64,000 bases of DNA from Aliikangiella maris (GCF_040719265.1 NZ_JBFDAH010000011.1:91269-155268), one strand, 5' to 3'; counted from the first letter of the stretch, positions 26,962 through 35,767 are shown. The notes: generated from the sequence alone by a model not told the origin. Numbers and translations are program-made.

Positions 26962-27623
26962 GTCACGCTTTAAGCTTGATACACCGCGAGCTGTCGGTGG
27001 TGATGAAAAGCCCATCTGAGTTTGTTTATCCGCTGGCTTTTTTCCTGATGGTAACCACTATGTTTCCATTAGCGGTAACGCCTGAGCCGATGCAATTGGC
27101 ATTTATAGCACCAGGGGTTATTTGGGTAGCTGCGCTGCTTAGTTTATTGTTATCATTACAGGCATTTTATGTCACAGATTATGAAGATGGCAGTTTAGAG
27201 CAACTGCTACTTAGTGGGGTTTCTGGACATACAGTTATTATTGCTAAAGCAACAGCAAACTGGATTGTAACTGGGCTGCCTTTAGTGCTTATGGCGCCAA
27301 TAATTGGCGTATTATTGCATTTGGATGCACAGGCTAACTGGCTGGCAATGTTGGCACTATTATTGGGGACACCGAGTCTATGTTTCATTGGTGCCATAGG
27401 GATGACTTTAACGCTGGGATTACGCAATGGTGGAGTATTGTTAACTCTACTGGTTTTGCCTTTGTTTATTCCGGTTCTAATTTTTGGGGCATCGACAGTG
27501 GAAGCCGCTTCTGTTGGTAGACCTTATAACGGTCAGATTGCAATTTTAACGGCTATTTTAATCTTAAGTACGATTCTTTCACCTTTTGCGGCGGCAGCTG
27601 CCATGAAAGTTTCAATTGATTAG
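26958..27623 (+). CDS. ccmB: Haem exporter membrane subunit CcmB
   Basis: Inner-membrane permease partner of CcmA, 221 residues with six hydrophobic helices and the family segments SLLLSLQAFYVTDYEDGSLE near 60-80 and GLRNGGVLLTLLVLPLFIPV near 155. Its ATG overlaps the ccmA stop (ATGA), indicating translational coupling. Length is normal (E. coli 220). Confidence 0.95.
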   Translation: MSHALSLIHRELSVVMKSPSEFVYPLAFFLMVTTMFPLAVTPEPMQLAFIAPGVIWVAALLSLLLSLQAFYVTDYEDGSLEQLLLSGVSGHTVIIAKATANWIVTGLPLVLMAPIIGVLLHLDAQANWLAMLALLLGTPSLCFIGAIGMTLTLGLRNGGVLLTLLVLPLFIPVLIFGASTVEAASVGRPYNGQIAILTAILILSTILSPFAAAAAMKVSID

Positions 27624-27638
27624 GTTTATAGAAGGCTT

Positions 27639-28382
27639 ATGTGGAATTGGTTTTATCAATTAGCATCACCAAAGTGGTTTTATGAGATTTCTGCACGGCT
27701 TATTCCTTGGTTTAGTGGAATTATGCTGATTTTATTTGTCGTGGGACTAGTGCTTGGGCTGTTGATGTCGCCTGCGGATTATCAGCAGGGTAATACGGTT
27801 CGAATTATGTATATTCATGTTCCAGCAGCTTATTTATCCATGATGGCCTATATGGTCATGGCCATAACGGGGGCAATTGGACTGGTATGGAAAATCAAGA
27901 TGGCGCATATTGTTTCGGTCAGTTGTGCATCAATAGGCGCAATGTTTACCGCACTAGCTTTATTAACAGGGGCAATATGGGGGCGTCCCACCTGGGGAAC
28001 ATACTGGATTTGGGATGCCAGGTTAACATCTGAGCTAATTTTGTTATTTTTGTATCTGGGTTTTATTGCATTACATAATGCTTTTGAGGACAAAAGGACT
28101 GCCGATAAAGCTTCTGCAATCCTGGCTTTGGTAGGCGTGGTCAATATCCCGATCATTCATTTTTCAGTAGAGTGGTGGAATACGCTACATCAGGGAGCAA
28201 CCTTGAGTAAGTTTGAAAAGCCATCTATGGATATTGAAATGTTATGGCCGCTGCTAATTATGATATTTGCTTTTAAGTTTTATTTCTTTTTAACCTTAAC
28301 TTTAAAGGTTAGAGCTGAAATTCTGCTACGCGAAAAACAGGCTAACTGGGTTAAAAAACTGGTTGAGCAGACTGGTCGTTAA
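27639..28382 (+). CDS. ccmC: Haem-handling membrane protein CcmC
   Basis: Six-helix inner-membrane protein that loads haem onto CcmE. 247 residues. The WWD-type haem-binding loop is visible as WGRPTWGTYWIWDARLTSEL near 109-128, and periplasmic histidines lie in YIHVPAAYLSM near 57 and in SVEWWNTLHQGATL near 177. Fifteen bases separate it from ccmB. Confidence 0.96.
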   Translation: MWNWFYQLASPKWFYEISARLIPWFSGIMLILFVVGLVLGLLMSPADYQQGNTVRIMYIHVPAAYLSMMAYMVMAITGAIGLVWKIKMAHIVSVSCASIGAMFTALALLTGAIWGRPTWGTYWIWDARLTSELILLFLYLGFIALHNAFEDKRTADKASAILALVGVVNIPIIHFSVEWWNTLHQGATLSKFEKPSMDIEMLWPLLIMIFAFKFYFFLTLTLKVRAEILLREKQANWVKKLVEQTGR

Positions 28383-28408
28383 TTCGTTTTCGAGAGATAA
28401 TCTGATTT

Positions 28409-28693
28409 ATGATTTATTTTGATTCTGTATCTGATTTTTTAGCAATGGGCGGTCATGGATTTTTTGTTTGGCTTTCTTATTTAATTGTCGTTTTAGCATT
28501 GTTAATTCAATATTGGCGCGCAAAAACTGCGATTAATCAATCTCTGGTCACGTTGAGTCAGTATTATCGAAAGCGTTCGCAAAAAGCATCTGCTATTGAT
28601 GATCAAAAGTCAGGTTCTACGAATGATAAATTGACTGGTGATGAGCGCTCAGTCACAGCAATCAGTGATAATGAAAAGATTGAGTTGAGGTAA
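28409..28693 (+). CDS. ccmD: Haem exporter small subunit CcmD, extended
   Basis: Small membrane protein that stabilises the CcmABC-CcmE complex. The N-terminal 45 residues fit the family: FDSVSDFLAMGGHGFFVWLS, then one transmembrane helix and a basic YWRAKTA. It is 94 residues long instead of the usual 50-70, with an additional hydrophilic, Ser/Asp/Lys-rich cytosolic tail of about 40 residues of no known role. Position between ccmC and ccmE fixes the call. Confidence 0.88.
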   Translation: MIYFDSVSDFLAMGGHGFFVWLSYLIVVLALLIQYWRAKTAINQSLVTLSQYYRKRSQKASAIDDQKSGSTNDKLTGDERSVTAISDNEKIELR

Positions 28694-28700
28694 TTTCAAT

Positions 28701-29159
28701 ATGGCCATGAAACCACATAGACGTAAAAAACTTTTTTCGATTATTGGCGGTGTGTTAGCCGTATCAACTGTCGTTGGATTAGTGCTTTATGCCAGCGATC
28801 AAAAAATGAACTTGTTTTATACCCCGACTGAAATAGCTCAGGGAATGGCGCCAACTGATAAAGTTATTCGGGTTGGTGGTCTGGTTAAAATGGGGAGTGT
28901 TGAGCACGTAGAGCGGGCTGATTCGGCATTAGAGACTCGCTTTGTTGTCACCGATCAAAAGCTTGATATTCCTGTCACCTATAACAAAGTTTTACCTGAT
29001 CTATTTCGTGAGGGGCAAGGCGTTGTAGCGCTAGGCAAAATGGATAATCAAGGTATTTTTGTTGCCAGCAGCGTACTCGCTAAACATGACGAAGAATATA
29101 AAGCGCCTGAAGTTTTAGATGCATTAGAGCGGGCCGGACATCCAGTTAAAAGAGATTAA
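28701..29159 (+). CDS. ccmE: Periplasmic haem chaperone CcmE
   Basis: Membrane-anchored chaperone that binds haem covalently and delivers it to the CcmFH ligase. 152 residues: basic N-terminus, one helix (about 11-31), then the beta-barrel. The haem-attaching histidine is H129 in LAKHDEEY, with Y133 in the conserved H-x-x-x-Y arrangement. A second ATG at 28707 is also possible. Seven bases follow the ccmD stop. Confidence 0.95.
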   Translation: MAMKPHRRKKLFSIIGGVLAVSTVVGLVLYASDQKMNLFYTPTEIAQGMAPTDKVIRVGGLVKMGSVEHVERADSALETRFVVTDQKLDIPVTYNKVLPDLFREGQGVVALGKMDNQGIFVASSVLAKHDEEYKAPEVLDALERAGHPVKRD

Positions 29160-29164
29160 AACTC

Positions 29165-31210
29165 ATGCAAGCGGAATTTGGACAATTTTTATTAGTACTG
29201 GCATTTTTTATGTCGTTGGCGCTAGCCGTTTTTCCAATGGTTGGTTCATTTACACGACACAGCTTTTTACTTAACTCAGCCAAGCCACTGACTTATTTGA
29301 TATTTGCCTCATTGTTTGGCAGTTTTTTATGCCTCGAATATGCATTTTTAATTGATGACTTTTCCGTCACTTATGTCGCTCAGCATTCTAATTCTTTGCT
29401 GCCGGTTTATTATAAAATTACCGGCGTTTGGGGAGGACACGAAGGGTCATTTTTACTTTGGGTGTTAATTTTATCGGGTTGGATGTTGGCGGTTGCCATT
29501 AAAACCCAGCAGTTTCCGCTAGTTCGCTATGCACGAGTTCTAGCGGTACTTGGATTAATATCTTCGGGGTTTGTTTCCTTCCTGCTGTTTACTTCAAATC
29601 CCTTTACTCGAACGCTTCCTTTCTTTCCGGTTGATGGGGCAGATTTAAACCCTTTACTGCAAGACTTTGGTATGATTTTTCATCCTCCCATGTTGTATAT
29701 GGGGTATGTAGGTTTTGCCGTTGCCTTTTCCTTTGCCATTGCGGCTTTAATTGAAGGCAAATGGGATGCTGACTGGGCAAGACTTACTCGACCTTGGGCT
29801 ATAGGCGCTTGGTCATTTTTAACGGGGGGGATCGCACTTGGTAGTTGGTGGGCATACTATGAACTCGGTTGGGGCGGTTGGTGGTTCTGGGATCCTTCTG
29901 AAAATGCTTCATTTATGCCGTGGCTAGCTGGAACAGCACTGATTCATTCTCTGGCCGTAACAGACAAGCGTGATTCATTTAAAAGATGGACGCTAGCCTT
30001 GTCATTGACTACATTTTCATTAAGTTTATTAGGAACTTTTATTATTCGTTCGGGCGTACTAACCTCGGTCCATGCGTTTAGTAATGACCCCGCTAGAGGC
30101 GTCTTTATACTTGCCTATATTGCCGTAGTTATTGGCGTATCTTTAATTCTATTTTTATTCCGTTCTGGCAAGATTACCCGAAGTGTCAAATTTACCGTAC
30201 TTTCTAAAGACATGTTTTTGCTGGTTAATAATATTCTGCTTTTATGTGCGGCATTTTTTGTATTTTTTGGCACATTTTACCCATTATTTGCCGAAGCGTT
30301 TGGACGCAAAATGTCTGTGGGCGCACCATACTTTAACGCAGTATTTCCATGGCCCATGTTTATTCTGTTTGCGATGTTAGGCGTTGGTCCTTTGTTGAAT
30401 TGGAAGCAGCATGATTTTTCAAAACTAAAAAGTACGCTAATAAAAATGGGAATCGTTGCACTGATTTGCGCTATTGCTGCGACTTGGATGTTAGGTGAGT
30501 TTTATCTTTGGGTATTAGGTGGTTTGTTGTTATCGCTGTGGATTGCGTCTTCGAGTTTCTTTTTTGTTATGCAAAGCGGTAAAAAATCTGCATCAGTTTT
30601 TGAAAAAATTGCAGCAATGTCTCGCGCTAGTTGGGGAATGGTAATTGCGCATATTGGTGTTGGGGTATGCTTATGTGGAATCGTCATCAGCAGTTTGCAT
30701 AGTGTTGAAAAAGATTTGCGAATTCGAACTGGGCAAGTAGTCAGCGTTGCCGGTTATCAATTTGAGTTGCTGAAGTCTGAGAAAGTTAATGGTCAAAATT
30801 ATATAGCTTCTCGCGTGAGCTTTAATGTTTCTCGTGATGAAGAGGTTATTGGTATTTTAGCACCTGAAAAACGTTTTTATCTTGCTGGTAAGCAGGTGAT
30901 GACCGAAGCTTCAATTGATGCTGGTATATTTAGAGATATTTACATATCACTAGGTGAACCACTAGATAGCAGCGAGAGTGTATGGGGCGTACGTATCTAT
31001 GTGAAACCATTTATTCGCTGGATTTGGATGGGCGCTGTTTTCATGGCCTTAGGTGGTGTTATTGCTGCGTTAGATAGACGATTTGCCAAACATAAAGCCA
31101 AAATGGCTGCTAACGTTCCGTCGACTGATAGTCCCACAGTAACGAGTGAGCCGCATCCACTTGCCGGGAATCATTCTGTTAGCGGTAAACAATCAGTTAC
31201 CAGTAATTAA
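29165..31210 (+). CDS. ccmF: Haem lyase membrane subunit CcmF
   Basis: Core of the cytochrome c haem ligase, a large inner-membrane protein of 681 residues with about 14-15 helices. Conserved pieces include GVWGGHEGSFLLW near 82-94, HPPMLYMGYVGFA near 170, and the WWD haem-binding domain WGGWWFWDPSENASFMPWL near 238-256. The C-terminal 40 residues are a hydrophilic Pro/Ser/Thr-rich tail. It sits five bases after ccmE. Confidence 0.96.
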   Translation: MQAEFGQFLLVLAFFMSLALAVFPMVGSFTRHSFLLNSAKPLTYLIFASLFGSFLCLEYAFLIDDFSVTYVAQHSNSLLPVYYKITGVWGGHEGSFLLWVLILSGWMLAVAIKTQQFPLVRYARVLAVLGLISSGFVSFLLFTSNPFTRTLPFFPVDGADLNPLLQDFGMIFHPPMLYMGYVGFAVAFSFAIAALIEGKWDADWARLTRPWAIGAWSFLTGGIALGSWWAYYELGWGGWWFWDPSENASFMPWLAGTALIHSLAVTDKRDSFKRWTLALSLTTFSLSLLGTFIIRSGVLTSVHAFSNDPARGVFILAYIAVVIGVSLILFLFRSGKITRSVKFTVLSKDMFLLVNNILLLCAAFFVFFGTFYPLFAEAFGRKMSVGAPYFNAVFPWPMFILFAMLGVGPLLNWKQHDFSKLKSTLIKMGIVALICAIAATWMLGEFYLWVLGGLLLSLWIASSSFFFVMQSGKKSASVFEKIAAMSRASWGMVIAHIGVGVCLCGIVISSLHSVEKDLRIRTGQVVSVAGYQFELLKSEKVNGQNYIASRVSFNVSRDEEVIGILAPEKRFYLAGKQVMTEASIDAGIFRDIYISLGEPLDSSESVWGVRIYVKPFIRWIWMGAVFMALGGVIAALDRRFAKHKAKMAANVPSTDSPTVTSEPHPLAGNHSVSGKQSVTSN

Positions 31211-31242
31211 TCTGTTGTTGGCTTATAAGTAAGAAATGTTGT

Positions 31243-31791
31243 ATGAGTAATCAATCTAAAATAATTAAAATATCAAGTATTGCCATCATATTTTTTGGCT
31301 TTATTGGGCTGTTTTTTTGGGGGCTTCAGCAAGACCCCAGTAAATTACCTTCTCAATTAATTGATTCGCCTGTACCTCAATTTAGTGTGAAAGAATTGCT
31401 GGATGACAAAAGACTTTATACAAATGCGATATTTGAAAATAAAATTACATTGCTTAATGTTTGGGCAAGTTGGTGTGCGGCTTGTTATACCGAACACCCT
31501 TATTGGAATGAATATGCTAAAAATAAGGAATTGCAAATCGTTGGATTAAATTACCGAGATAAAAAAGAAAAAGCATTACACTTTTTAAAAACTCAGGGTA
31601 ATCCTTATGAAAAGATTTTATTTGATGATAATGGACGACTAGGAATTGAATTTGGGGTTTATGGTGCACCTGAAACATTTTTGATAGGACCAAATGGCAA
31701 AGTCCGTTATCGACATGTTGGCGTTGTAAGCCAAGATGTTTTTGACTCTCGATTTATGCCATTAATCGATAAAATTAAAAAGGGGTTTTAA
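31243..31791 (+). CDS. ccmG: Thiol-disulfide protein CcmG/DsbE with a WCAAC active site
   Basis: Periplasmic, membrane-tethered thioredoxin-fold protein that keeps apocytochrome c thiols reduced. 182 residues: N-terminal anchor helix about 10-27, DSPVPQFSVKELL near 41-53, active site WASWCAAC with C78 and C81, and the cis-Pro loop YGAPETFLIG near 142. The family motif is usually WCPTC or WCxPC, so the Ala-Ala between the cysteines is unusual and should alter the redox potential. Located between ccmF and ccmH as expected. Confidence 0.92.
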   Translation: MSNQSKIIKISSIAIIFFGFIGLFFWGLQQDPSKLPSQLIDSPVPQFSVKELLDDKRLYTNAIFENKITLLNVWASWCAACYTEHPYWNEYAKNKELQIVGLNYRDKKEKALHFLKTQGNPYEKILFDDNGRLGIEFGVYGAPETFLIGPNGKVRYRHVGVVSQDVFDSRFMPLIDKIKKGF

Positions 31792-32193
31792 ATGCAGCGT
31801 TTTAGTTTTTTTCTCCTGTTGTTTTTATCGCTAAAAGTTTTTGCGTTTGTAGAATTAATGGAATTTGACTCTCCTGAACAGGAAAAGCGCTTCAAAAATT
31901 TAATTGTTACTTTGCGTTGTCCAACGTGTCAAAATCAAAGTCTGGCTGATTCCAATTCCATTGTTTCTGAAGATTTAAAACAAATTGTTTATGAAAAAAT
32001 AAAAGCAGGCGAAAGTGATGAGCAAATTAAAGCTTTCATGAAACAACGTTATGGCGAATTTATTCTGTTTAAACCTGAAGTTAACGAAGCAAACTGGTTT
32101 TTGTGGATAGGACCGTTTATTTTTTTAGTAATATTCCTAGTATCTTTTTTCATTTGGTACAGTCGAAATAAGGAAGAAATTAACAATGACTGA
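31792..32193 (+). CDS. ccmH: Cytochrome c maturation protein CcmH (thiol subunit)
   Basis: Periplasmic thiol protein that works with CcmF and CcmG in reducing and presenting apocytochrome c. 133 residues: signal sequence to about residue 18, the redox motif LRCPTCQNQS with C43 and C46, a three-helix bundle (EQIKAFMKQRYGEFILFKP) and a C-terminal transmembrane helix about 102-123. The ATG directly follows the ccmG stop and the gene overlaps ccmI by eight bases. Confidence 0.95.
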   Translation: MQRFSFFLLLFLSLKVFAFVELMEFDSPEQEKRFKNLIVTLRCPTCQNQSLADSNSIVSEDLKQIVYEKIKAGESDEQIKAFMKQRYGEFILFKPEVNEANWFLWIGPFIFLVIFLVSFFIWYSRNKEEINND

Positions 32194-32890
32194 ATTATGG
32201 ATTGCCATTATTCTTGTTCTGATTTTTAGTGTAGTTTTTGTTTGTTATTCAACCTTTTCAGACAATCAACAAGCGTCAAACGTAAAGGCTTATAATCATA
32301 ATAAATTGATGCTGATTTTACCGTTGCTGTTTTTGATCATTACTCCGGTTGCTTATTTTCAACTGGGGTCCTATAAAAAACAAGCAGATTGGAATCGGGT
32401 TAAAAACAGTGCAGAGACACTGCTCAATAATGGTGATTTGTCAAATGTTGAAATGAACATGCAAGATTTAATATTAGCATTACGCACTCAAGCATTTGAA
32501 AATCCACAAAATGGACAGTTATGGTTTGAATTAGGTCAGGCGTATGCAAATCTGCAAATGCGTGATTTAGCAATGGCTTCACTTCAGCGTGCGGTTCGTG
32601 TTGACAATAATCCTGATTGGGTTGTCGCAACTGCGCAAATAATGAGTGCTGGTGATAGTAGTGATGATTTAAAGCAAGCCGCTAATATGTTAATGCAAGT
32701 ACTTGAGCAAACACCTGATCATCAAAGCGCTTTGTTAACTTTGGGATTTGTTTATTATAAACTTGCGCAATTTGAAGCCGCTATTGAAGTATGGACTAAT
32801 CTGGCTGCACAACCTGGAATGTCAGAACGCTCTAGAAACTTCATTCAACAGCAAATCAGTGAAGCGCAACAAGCTCTCGAATCACAATAG
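32186..32890 (+). CDS. ccmI: Cytochrome c maturation TPR protein CcmI
   Basis: Apocytochrome c chaperone subunit. 234 residues with two N-terminal transmembrane helices (about 1-21 and 42-60) flanking a short cytosolic loop, followed by TPR repeats from about residue 85 (FELGQAYANLQMRDLAMASL, then LTLGFVYYKLAQFEAAIEVW). It is shorter than the fused E. coli CcmH but typical of split CcmH/CcmI operons. It overlaps ccmH by eight bases and ends the operon; no clear terminator follows. Confidence 0.88.
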   Translation: MTELWIAIILVLIFSVVFVCYSTFSDNQQASNVKAYNHNKLMLILPLLFLIITPVAYFQLGSYKKQADWNRVKNSAETLLNNGDLSNVEMNMQDLILALRTQAFENPQNGQLWFELGQAYANLQMRDLAMASLQRAVRVDNNPDWVVATAQIMSAGDSSDDLKQAANMLMQVLEQTPDHQSALLTLGFVYYKLAQFEAAIEVWTNLAAQPGMSERSRNFIQQQISEAQQALESQ

Positions 32891-33584
32891 TGTTGTTGGT
32901 AGAAATATTAGCTATTGATTTTGCATAGATATTTTAATGATCACTCGCAATGGCGGTTGTTTAGTGTTCTATATGCAATTGTTATAGCGTATTAATCTAC
33001 ATATCTGTTGAGTGATGTATTTAAAAATGATTGAATCAATCGTTTTTCGTACACGGCTTTTGCTCTGTGGCTAATCCTCACAATGACTAGAATTTGATTC
33101 ATTGTTATAAATTTCATATTGAATTTTGGTTGAAATCTACTCACTTGTTTGATGTCTATTGATAGCTGGAACTGTTCTTATCTCTGTTTTACAGAAAATC
33201 AGTTAACCTGAATATTATTTAAGATTATTTGAATAGTGTTTTGAGTTAAAAATGGTTATCTTTCCAACGACCTGTTCACCATAATAAAAATTGTTTATTT
33301 TCAAAGCATTTTTGTGAACAAATACACATTTTGTTATTGCAAACTGAAGGTGACTAGTGCATCTTTGCCAATGGGTTAATTGAGGAGTCAATTGGTTAGT
33401 TTATTAGGTTAATTCTGTGAGTTAATGTAAGATCGGCAAACAATCAAAAAATATGCTATAAAAAAGACTCAACGCCCATTGCCGAATGCTTTTTTGTGTG
33501 TAACATCTGGCGGGAAACCAACTCTATGAGTTACCCATAACTATTCGGGTTTATATATTTAAATCATTTAGGAGCTAAACTCTC
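32891..33584. other. Long intergenic region upstream of the EGKCG peptide gene
   Basis: 694 bp with no credible gene. It should contain the promoter of the EGKCG peptide gene. A TATAAA lies at 33454-33459 without a matching -35. Nearer the gene, TGTAACA (33499-33505) and GGGAAACC (33512-33519) recall ECF-type -35 elements, but no -10 partner at fixed spacing could be assigned. TTAGGAGC about 7-12 bases before the ATG at 33585 is the ribosome-binding site. Confidence 0.4.
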
Positions 33585-34043
33585 ATGAAAAAACTATCTA
33601 AAATTGTCGCTTTGGTCAGTTCATTATTTTTGATTTCGGTTTATGCCAACGTTGCCACTGCAAAATCAAATCCTTTTGCAGAAAAAGCACAACAAATCCA
33701 GACTCTGGCAGGAGAAGGTAAATGTGGTGAAGGCAAATGTGGTGACAAAAAAGGTAAAAAAGAAGGTAAAAAAGAAGGCAAGTGTGGCGAAGGAAAATGC
33801 GGTGATAAAAAGGAAGGTAAGTGCGGCGAAGGAAAATGTGGCGACAAAAAAGGTAAGAAAGAAGGCAAGTGCGGCGAAGGAAAATGTGGCGATAAAAAAG
33901 GTAAAAAAGAAGGCAAGTGCGGCGAAGGAAAATGTGGCGATAAAAAAGGTAAAAAAGAAGGTAAGTGTGGCGAAGGAAAATGTGGCGACAAAAAAGGTAA
34001 AAAAGAAGGTAAGTGCGGCGAAGGAAAGTGTGGCGGTAAATAA
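33585..34043 (+). CDS. Secreted EGKCG-repeat peptide, HvfA/bufferin-like precursor
   Basis: 152-residue exported protein. Residues 1-27 are a clear signal peptide (MKKLSKIV, hydrophobic core, ANVATA). A short mature N-terminus (NPFAEKAQQIQTLAG) leads into seven units of EGKCGEGKCG joined by Lys-rich DKKGKK linkers, giving 14 EGKCG motifs and 14 cysteines; there are no other cysteines. This architecture matches HvfA-type (bufferin) precursors, in which an MNIO enzyme (DUF692) and its partner convert Cys in EGKCG to copper-binding oxazolone/thioamide groups. No MNIO or partner gene is adjacent: ccmI lies upstream and mlaA downstream. Family resemblance is strong, modification is inference; a simple unmodified metal-binding peptide is the alternative. 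Confidence 0.8.
   Translation: MKKLSKIVALVSSLFLISVYANVATAKSNPFAEKAQQIQTLAGEGKCGEGKCGDKKGKKEGKKEGKCGEGKCGDKKEGKCGEGKCGDKKGKKEGKCGEGKCGDKKGKKEGKCGEGKCGDKKGKKEGKCGEGKCGDKKGKKEGKCGEGKCGGK
33714..34040 (+). repeat. Coding tandem repeat, mostly 48-bp units
   Basis: Seven tandem units coding for EGKCGEGKCG plus a Lys-rich linker. Four units are 48 bp and nearly identical in DNA sequence; the first is 60 bp, the second 39 bp and the last is a 36-bp partial. The near-identity of the middle units suggests recent slippage or unequal recombination. Confidence 0.95.
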
Positions 34044-34079
34044 ACCGATATTTACATTTCTTATATAAGTGTATCTGGT

Positions 34080-34114
34080 AAACTCCACCTTCATTTTATA
34101 TGATGGTGGAGTTT
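34080..34114 (+). terminator. Hairpin terminator after the EGKCG peptide gene
   Basis: AAACTCCACC (34080-34089) pairs perfectly with GGTGGAGTTT (34105-34114); TCAT/ATGA inside extends the stem. Only three T residues follow, so efficiency is uncertain. Confidence 0.75.
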
Positions 34115-34184
34115 CTGCATTTATCTGCTGAATTTTTACCATTCATCATTCATTTATTGATAATACATTTTAAGTACTTTTGGG

Positions 34185-34907
34185 GTGTCTATTTTGTACA
34201 GAATTTTGGCTTGTATCGTTACCATTATCGCTATGACCGGATGCGCTGGTAAGTCAACTCATAAAGGTGATCCTTGGGAGCAATGGAACCGTAAAGTTTA
34301 TGATTTCAATAAAAGTGTTGATAAGACGATAGCTAAACCATTAACGCAAGGTTACAAAGCGGTTACACCCGATATTGTGGAGCAAGGGATCAGTAATGTT
34401 TTTGCTAATCTGGGTGACATACCTACTATGGTGAATAACTTGTTGCAAGGCAAAGTTGTTGACTCTATGTCTGATTTGGGCCGAATTGTTATTAATTCTA
34501 CCATTGGAATTGCTGGGTTATGGGATCCGGCAACAGAGATGGGATTGATGAAGCATGATGAAGATTTTGGACAGACTCTGGGGGCATGGGGAATGAATCC
34601 TGGTCCATATATTATGCTCCCGTTTTTGGGGCCTTCGACGTTACGTGACACAGCTGCTTTTCCTGCAGATTCAAAATTGGATTTGTTCAATCAAATCAAT
34701 CATATACCAACTCGTAATCAACTGACGTTTTTGCAACTGGTCGATCAACGTTCAGCACTAATGAAGTATGAAGATCAATTGCGCGATGTTGCCGATGAAT
34801 ATGCGTTTATTCGAGATTTTTATCTACAAAATCGTCGATATAAAGTATTAGACGGCAATATCCCATTTGAAGATGACTGTGAAAATCCTGACGACTGCGA
34901 CTTTTAA
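34185..34907 (+). CDS. mlaA: Phospholipid transport outer-membrane lipoprotein MlaA/VacJ
   Basis: Outer-membrane lipoprotein that takes mislocalised phospholipids from the outer leaflet into the Mla retrograde pathway. 240 residues: lipoprotein signal with lipobox AMTGC (lipidated Cys near 20), then the family landmarks DPWEQWNRKVYDFNKSVD near 29-46, GQTLGAWGMNPGPYIMLPFLGPS near 130, and a C-terminal YAFIRDFYLQNRRY segment. Start is GTG at 34185 or, with better ribosome-binding spacing (GGGGTG), TTG at 34194; no ATG fits. No mlaB-F genes are near. Confidence 0.93.
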   Translation: MSILYRILACIVTIIAMTGCAGKSTHKGDPWEQWNRKVYDFNKSVDKTIAKPLTQGYKAVTPDIVEQGISNVFANLGDIPTMVNNLLQGKVVDSMSDLGRIVINSTIGIAGLWDPATEMGLMKHDEDFGQTLGAWGMNPGPYIMLPFLGPSTLRDTAAFPADSKLDLFNQINHIPTRNQLTFLQLVDQRSALMKYEDQLRDVADEYAFIRDFYLQNRRYKVLDGNIPFEDDCENPDDCDF

Positions 34908-35303
34908 TCTTGGCTGGTTTCTATTTTTTAATTGCTAGAAGATTTTAAAACCAAGCGTATGGGACAAATTTTAGTATACATATCATTAAAAACTGCATGC
35001 TAACAATGGTGAGATAAAATTGACGATTTTACCAGGATTGAACATTCTGCCTATGGTTTGTTTGATTAATAAGCTGTTTTAAGGAAAGAGGATAACTTAG
35101 CTTGCCTGCTTATTTTATCTAGCGTTTACCAATTTAGAGTTTACCAATCTAGAGTTAAGAAAATATCAGATTGAGCACTGATCAACTTTGCAATTTATAT
35201 TCTGCTGCTTGGGGTTTATTGTGTTAAATAGTTAATGAACTGATTTAATAACGCATCAACATTCATACCGCTAATTATTTAACACATTAATATATTCTAT
35301 AAG
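34908..35303. repeat. Intergenic region with a 15-bp direct repeat
   Basis: 396 bp between the convergent mlaA and PilZ genes, with no gene seen. GTTTACCAATTTAGA (35124-35138) is followed at once by GTTTACCAATCTAGA (35139-35153), one mismatch. No function assigned. Confidence 0.5.
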
Positions 35304-35609
35304 TTATTTTACACCATCGATGGTTCCAGCTATTTCGTAGCGTCCATCGTCTAGTACTTCTACTCGTTTTACTTCAAATTTTGCTTGCAATGGAGGTAAT
35401 TTGCTTTGCTCCGATCGAATATCTACTTCTAAGATCTGACCCATTGTAAATTTTTGATCGGTGATAAACATTACTCCGTCACCACTTAAATTTTTACTGT
35501 CACCTTCATATTTATTTCCAGTATCGGTATCAGTAATAGTGACTTTTGCGTCGACAAACATCCGAATAAAGTTTCTTTTTTCTTCATAATCCTTATTCAT
35601 TGACGGCAT
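35304..35609 (-). CDS. PilZ domain protein
   Basis: Small cytosolic PilZ protein of 101 residues, predicted c-di-GMP receptor. The N-terminal signature EKRNFIRMFVDAKV stands for the RxxxR element in weakened form (K-R-N-F-I-R), and the second element is DSKNLSGDGVMF-like (SKNLSGDGVM; D/NxSxxG) near residue 48. ATG at 35609 is chosen over a longer frame because a perfect AGGAGGT lies seven bases upstream. It lies next to the phosphatase-regulator gene, divergently, and two c-di-GMP turnover genes are in the same window. Confidence 0.83.
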   Translation of the reverse strand: MPSMNKDYEEKRNFIRMFVDAKVTITDTDTGNKYEGDSKNLSGDGVMFITDQKFTMGQILEVDIRSEQSKLPPLQAKFEVKRVEVLDDGRYEIAGTIDGVK

Positions 35610-35767
35610 TAAGTACCTCCTAGCAGTTCTAATAGGATATAATTGATTTTCGTTTATAAACAATAAGACGTCAATCAAAAACGCGCAACTATTTCTTGTG
35701 ATTATTTAATGGTATGTTATAAATTCATACAATAAGACCGTTCTTCAAGGTGAGGTGGATCGTTTGC

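Noticed and set aside
33499..33550. ECF sigma-factor promoter for the EGKCG peptide gene
   Set aside because: TGTAACA and GGGAAACC resemble -35 elements but no -10 at fixed spacing was found.
33714..34040. CRISPR-like array
   Set aside because: The units are contiguous, in frame and code for a peptide; there are no unique spacers and no cas genes.
33641..34142. Long open frames on the minus strand, and a second plus-strand frame, across the EGKCG repeat
   Set aside because: They are shadows of the repetitive coding sequence, composed of simple Ser/Pro/Phe or Lys/Val repeats; the frame with the signal peptide and ribosome-binding site is the real gene.
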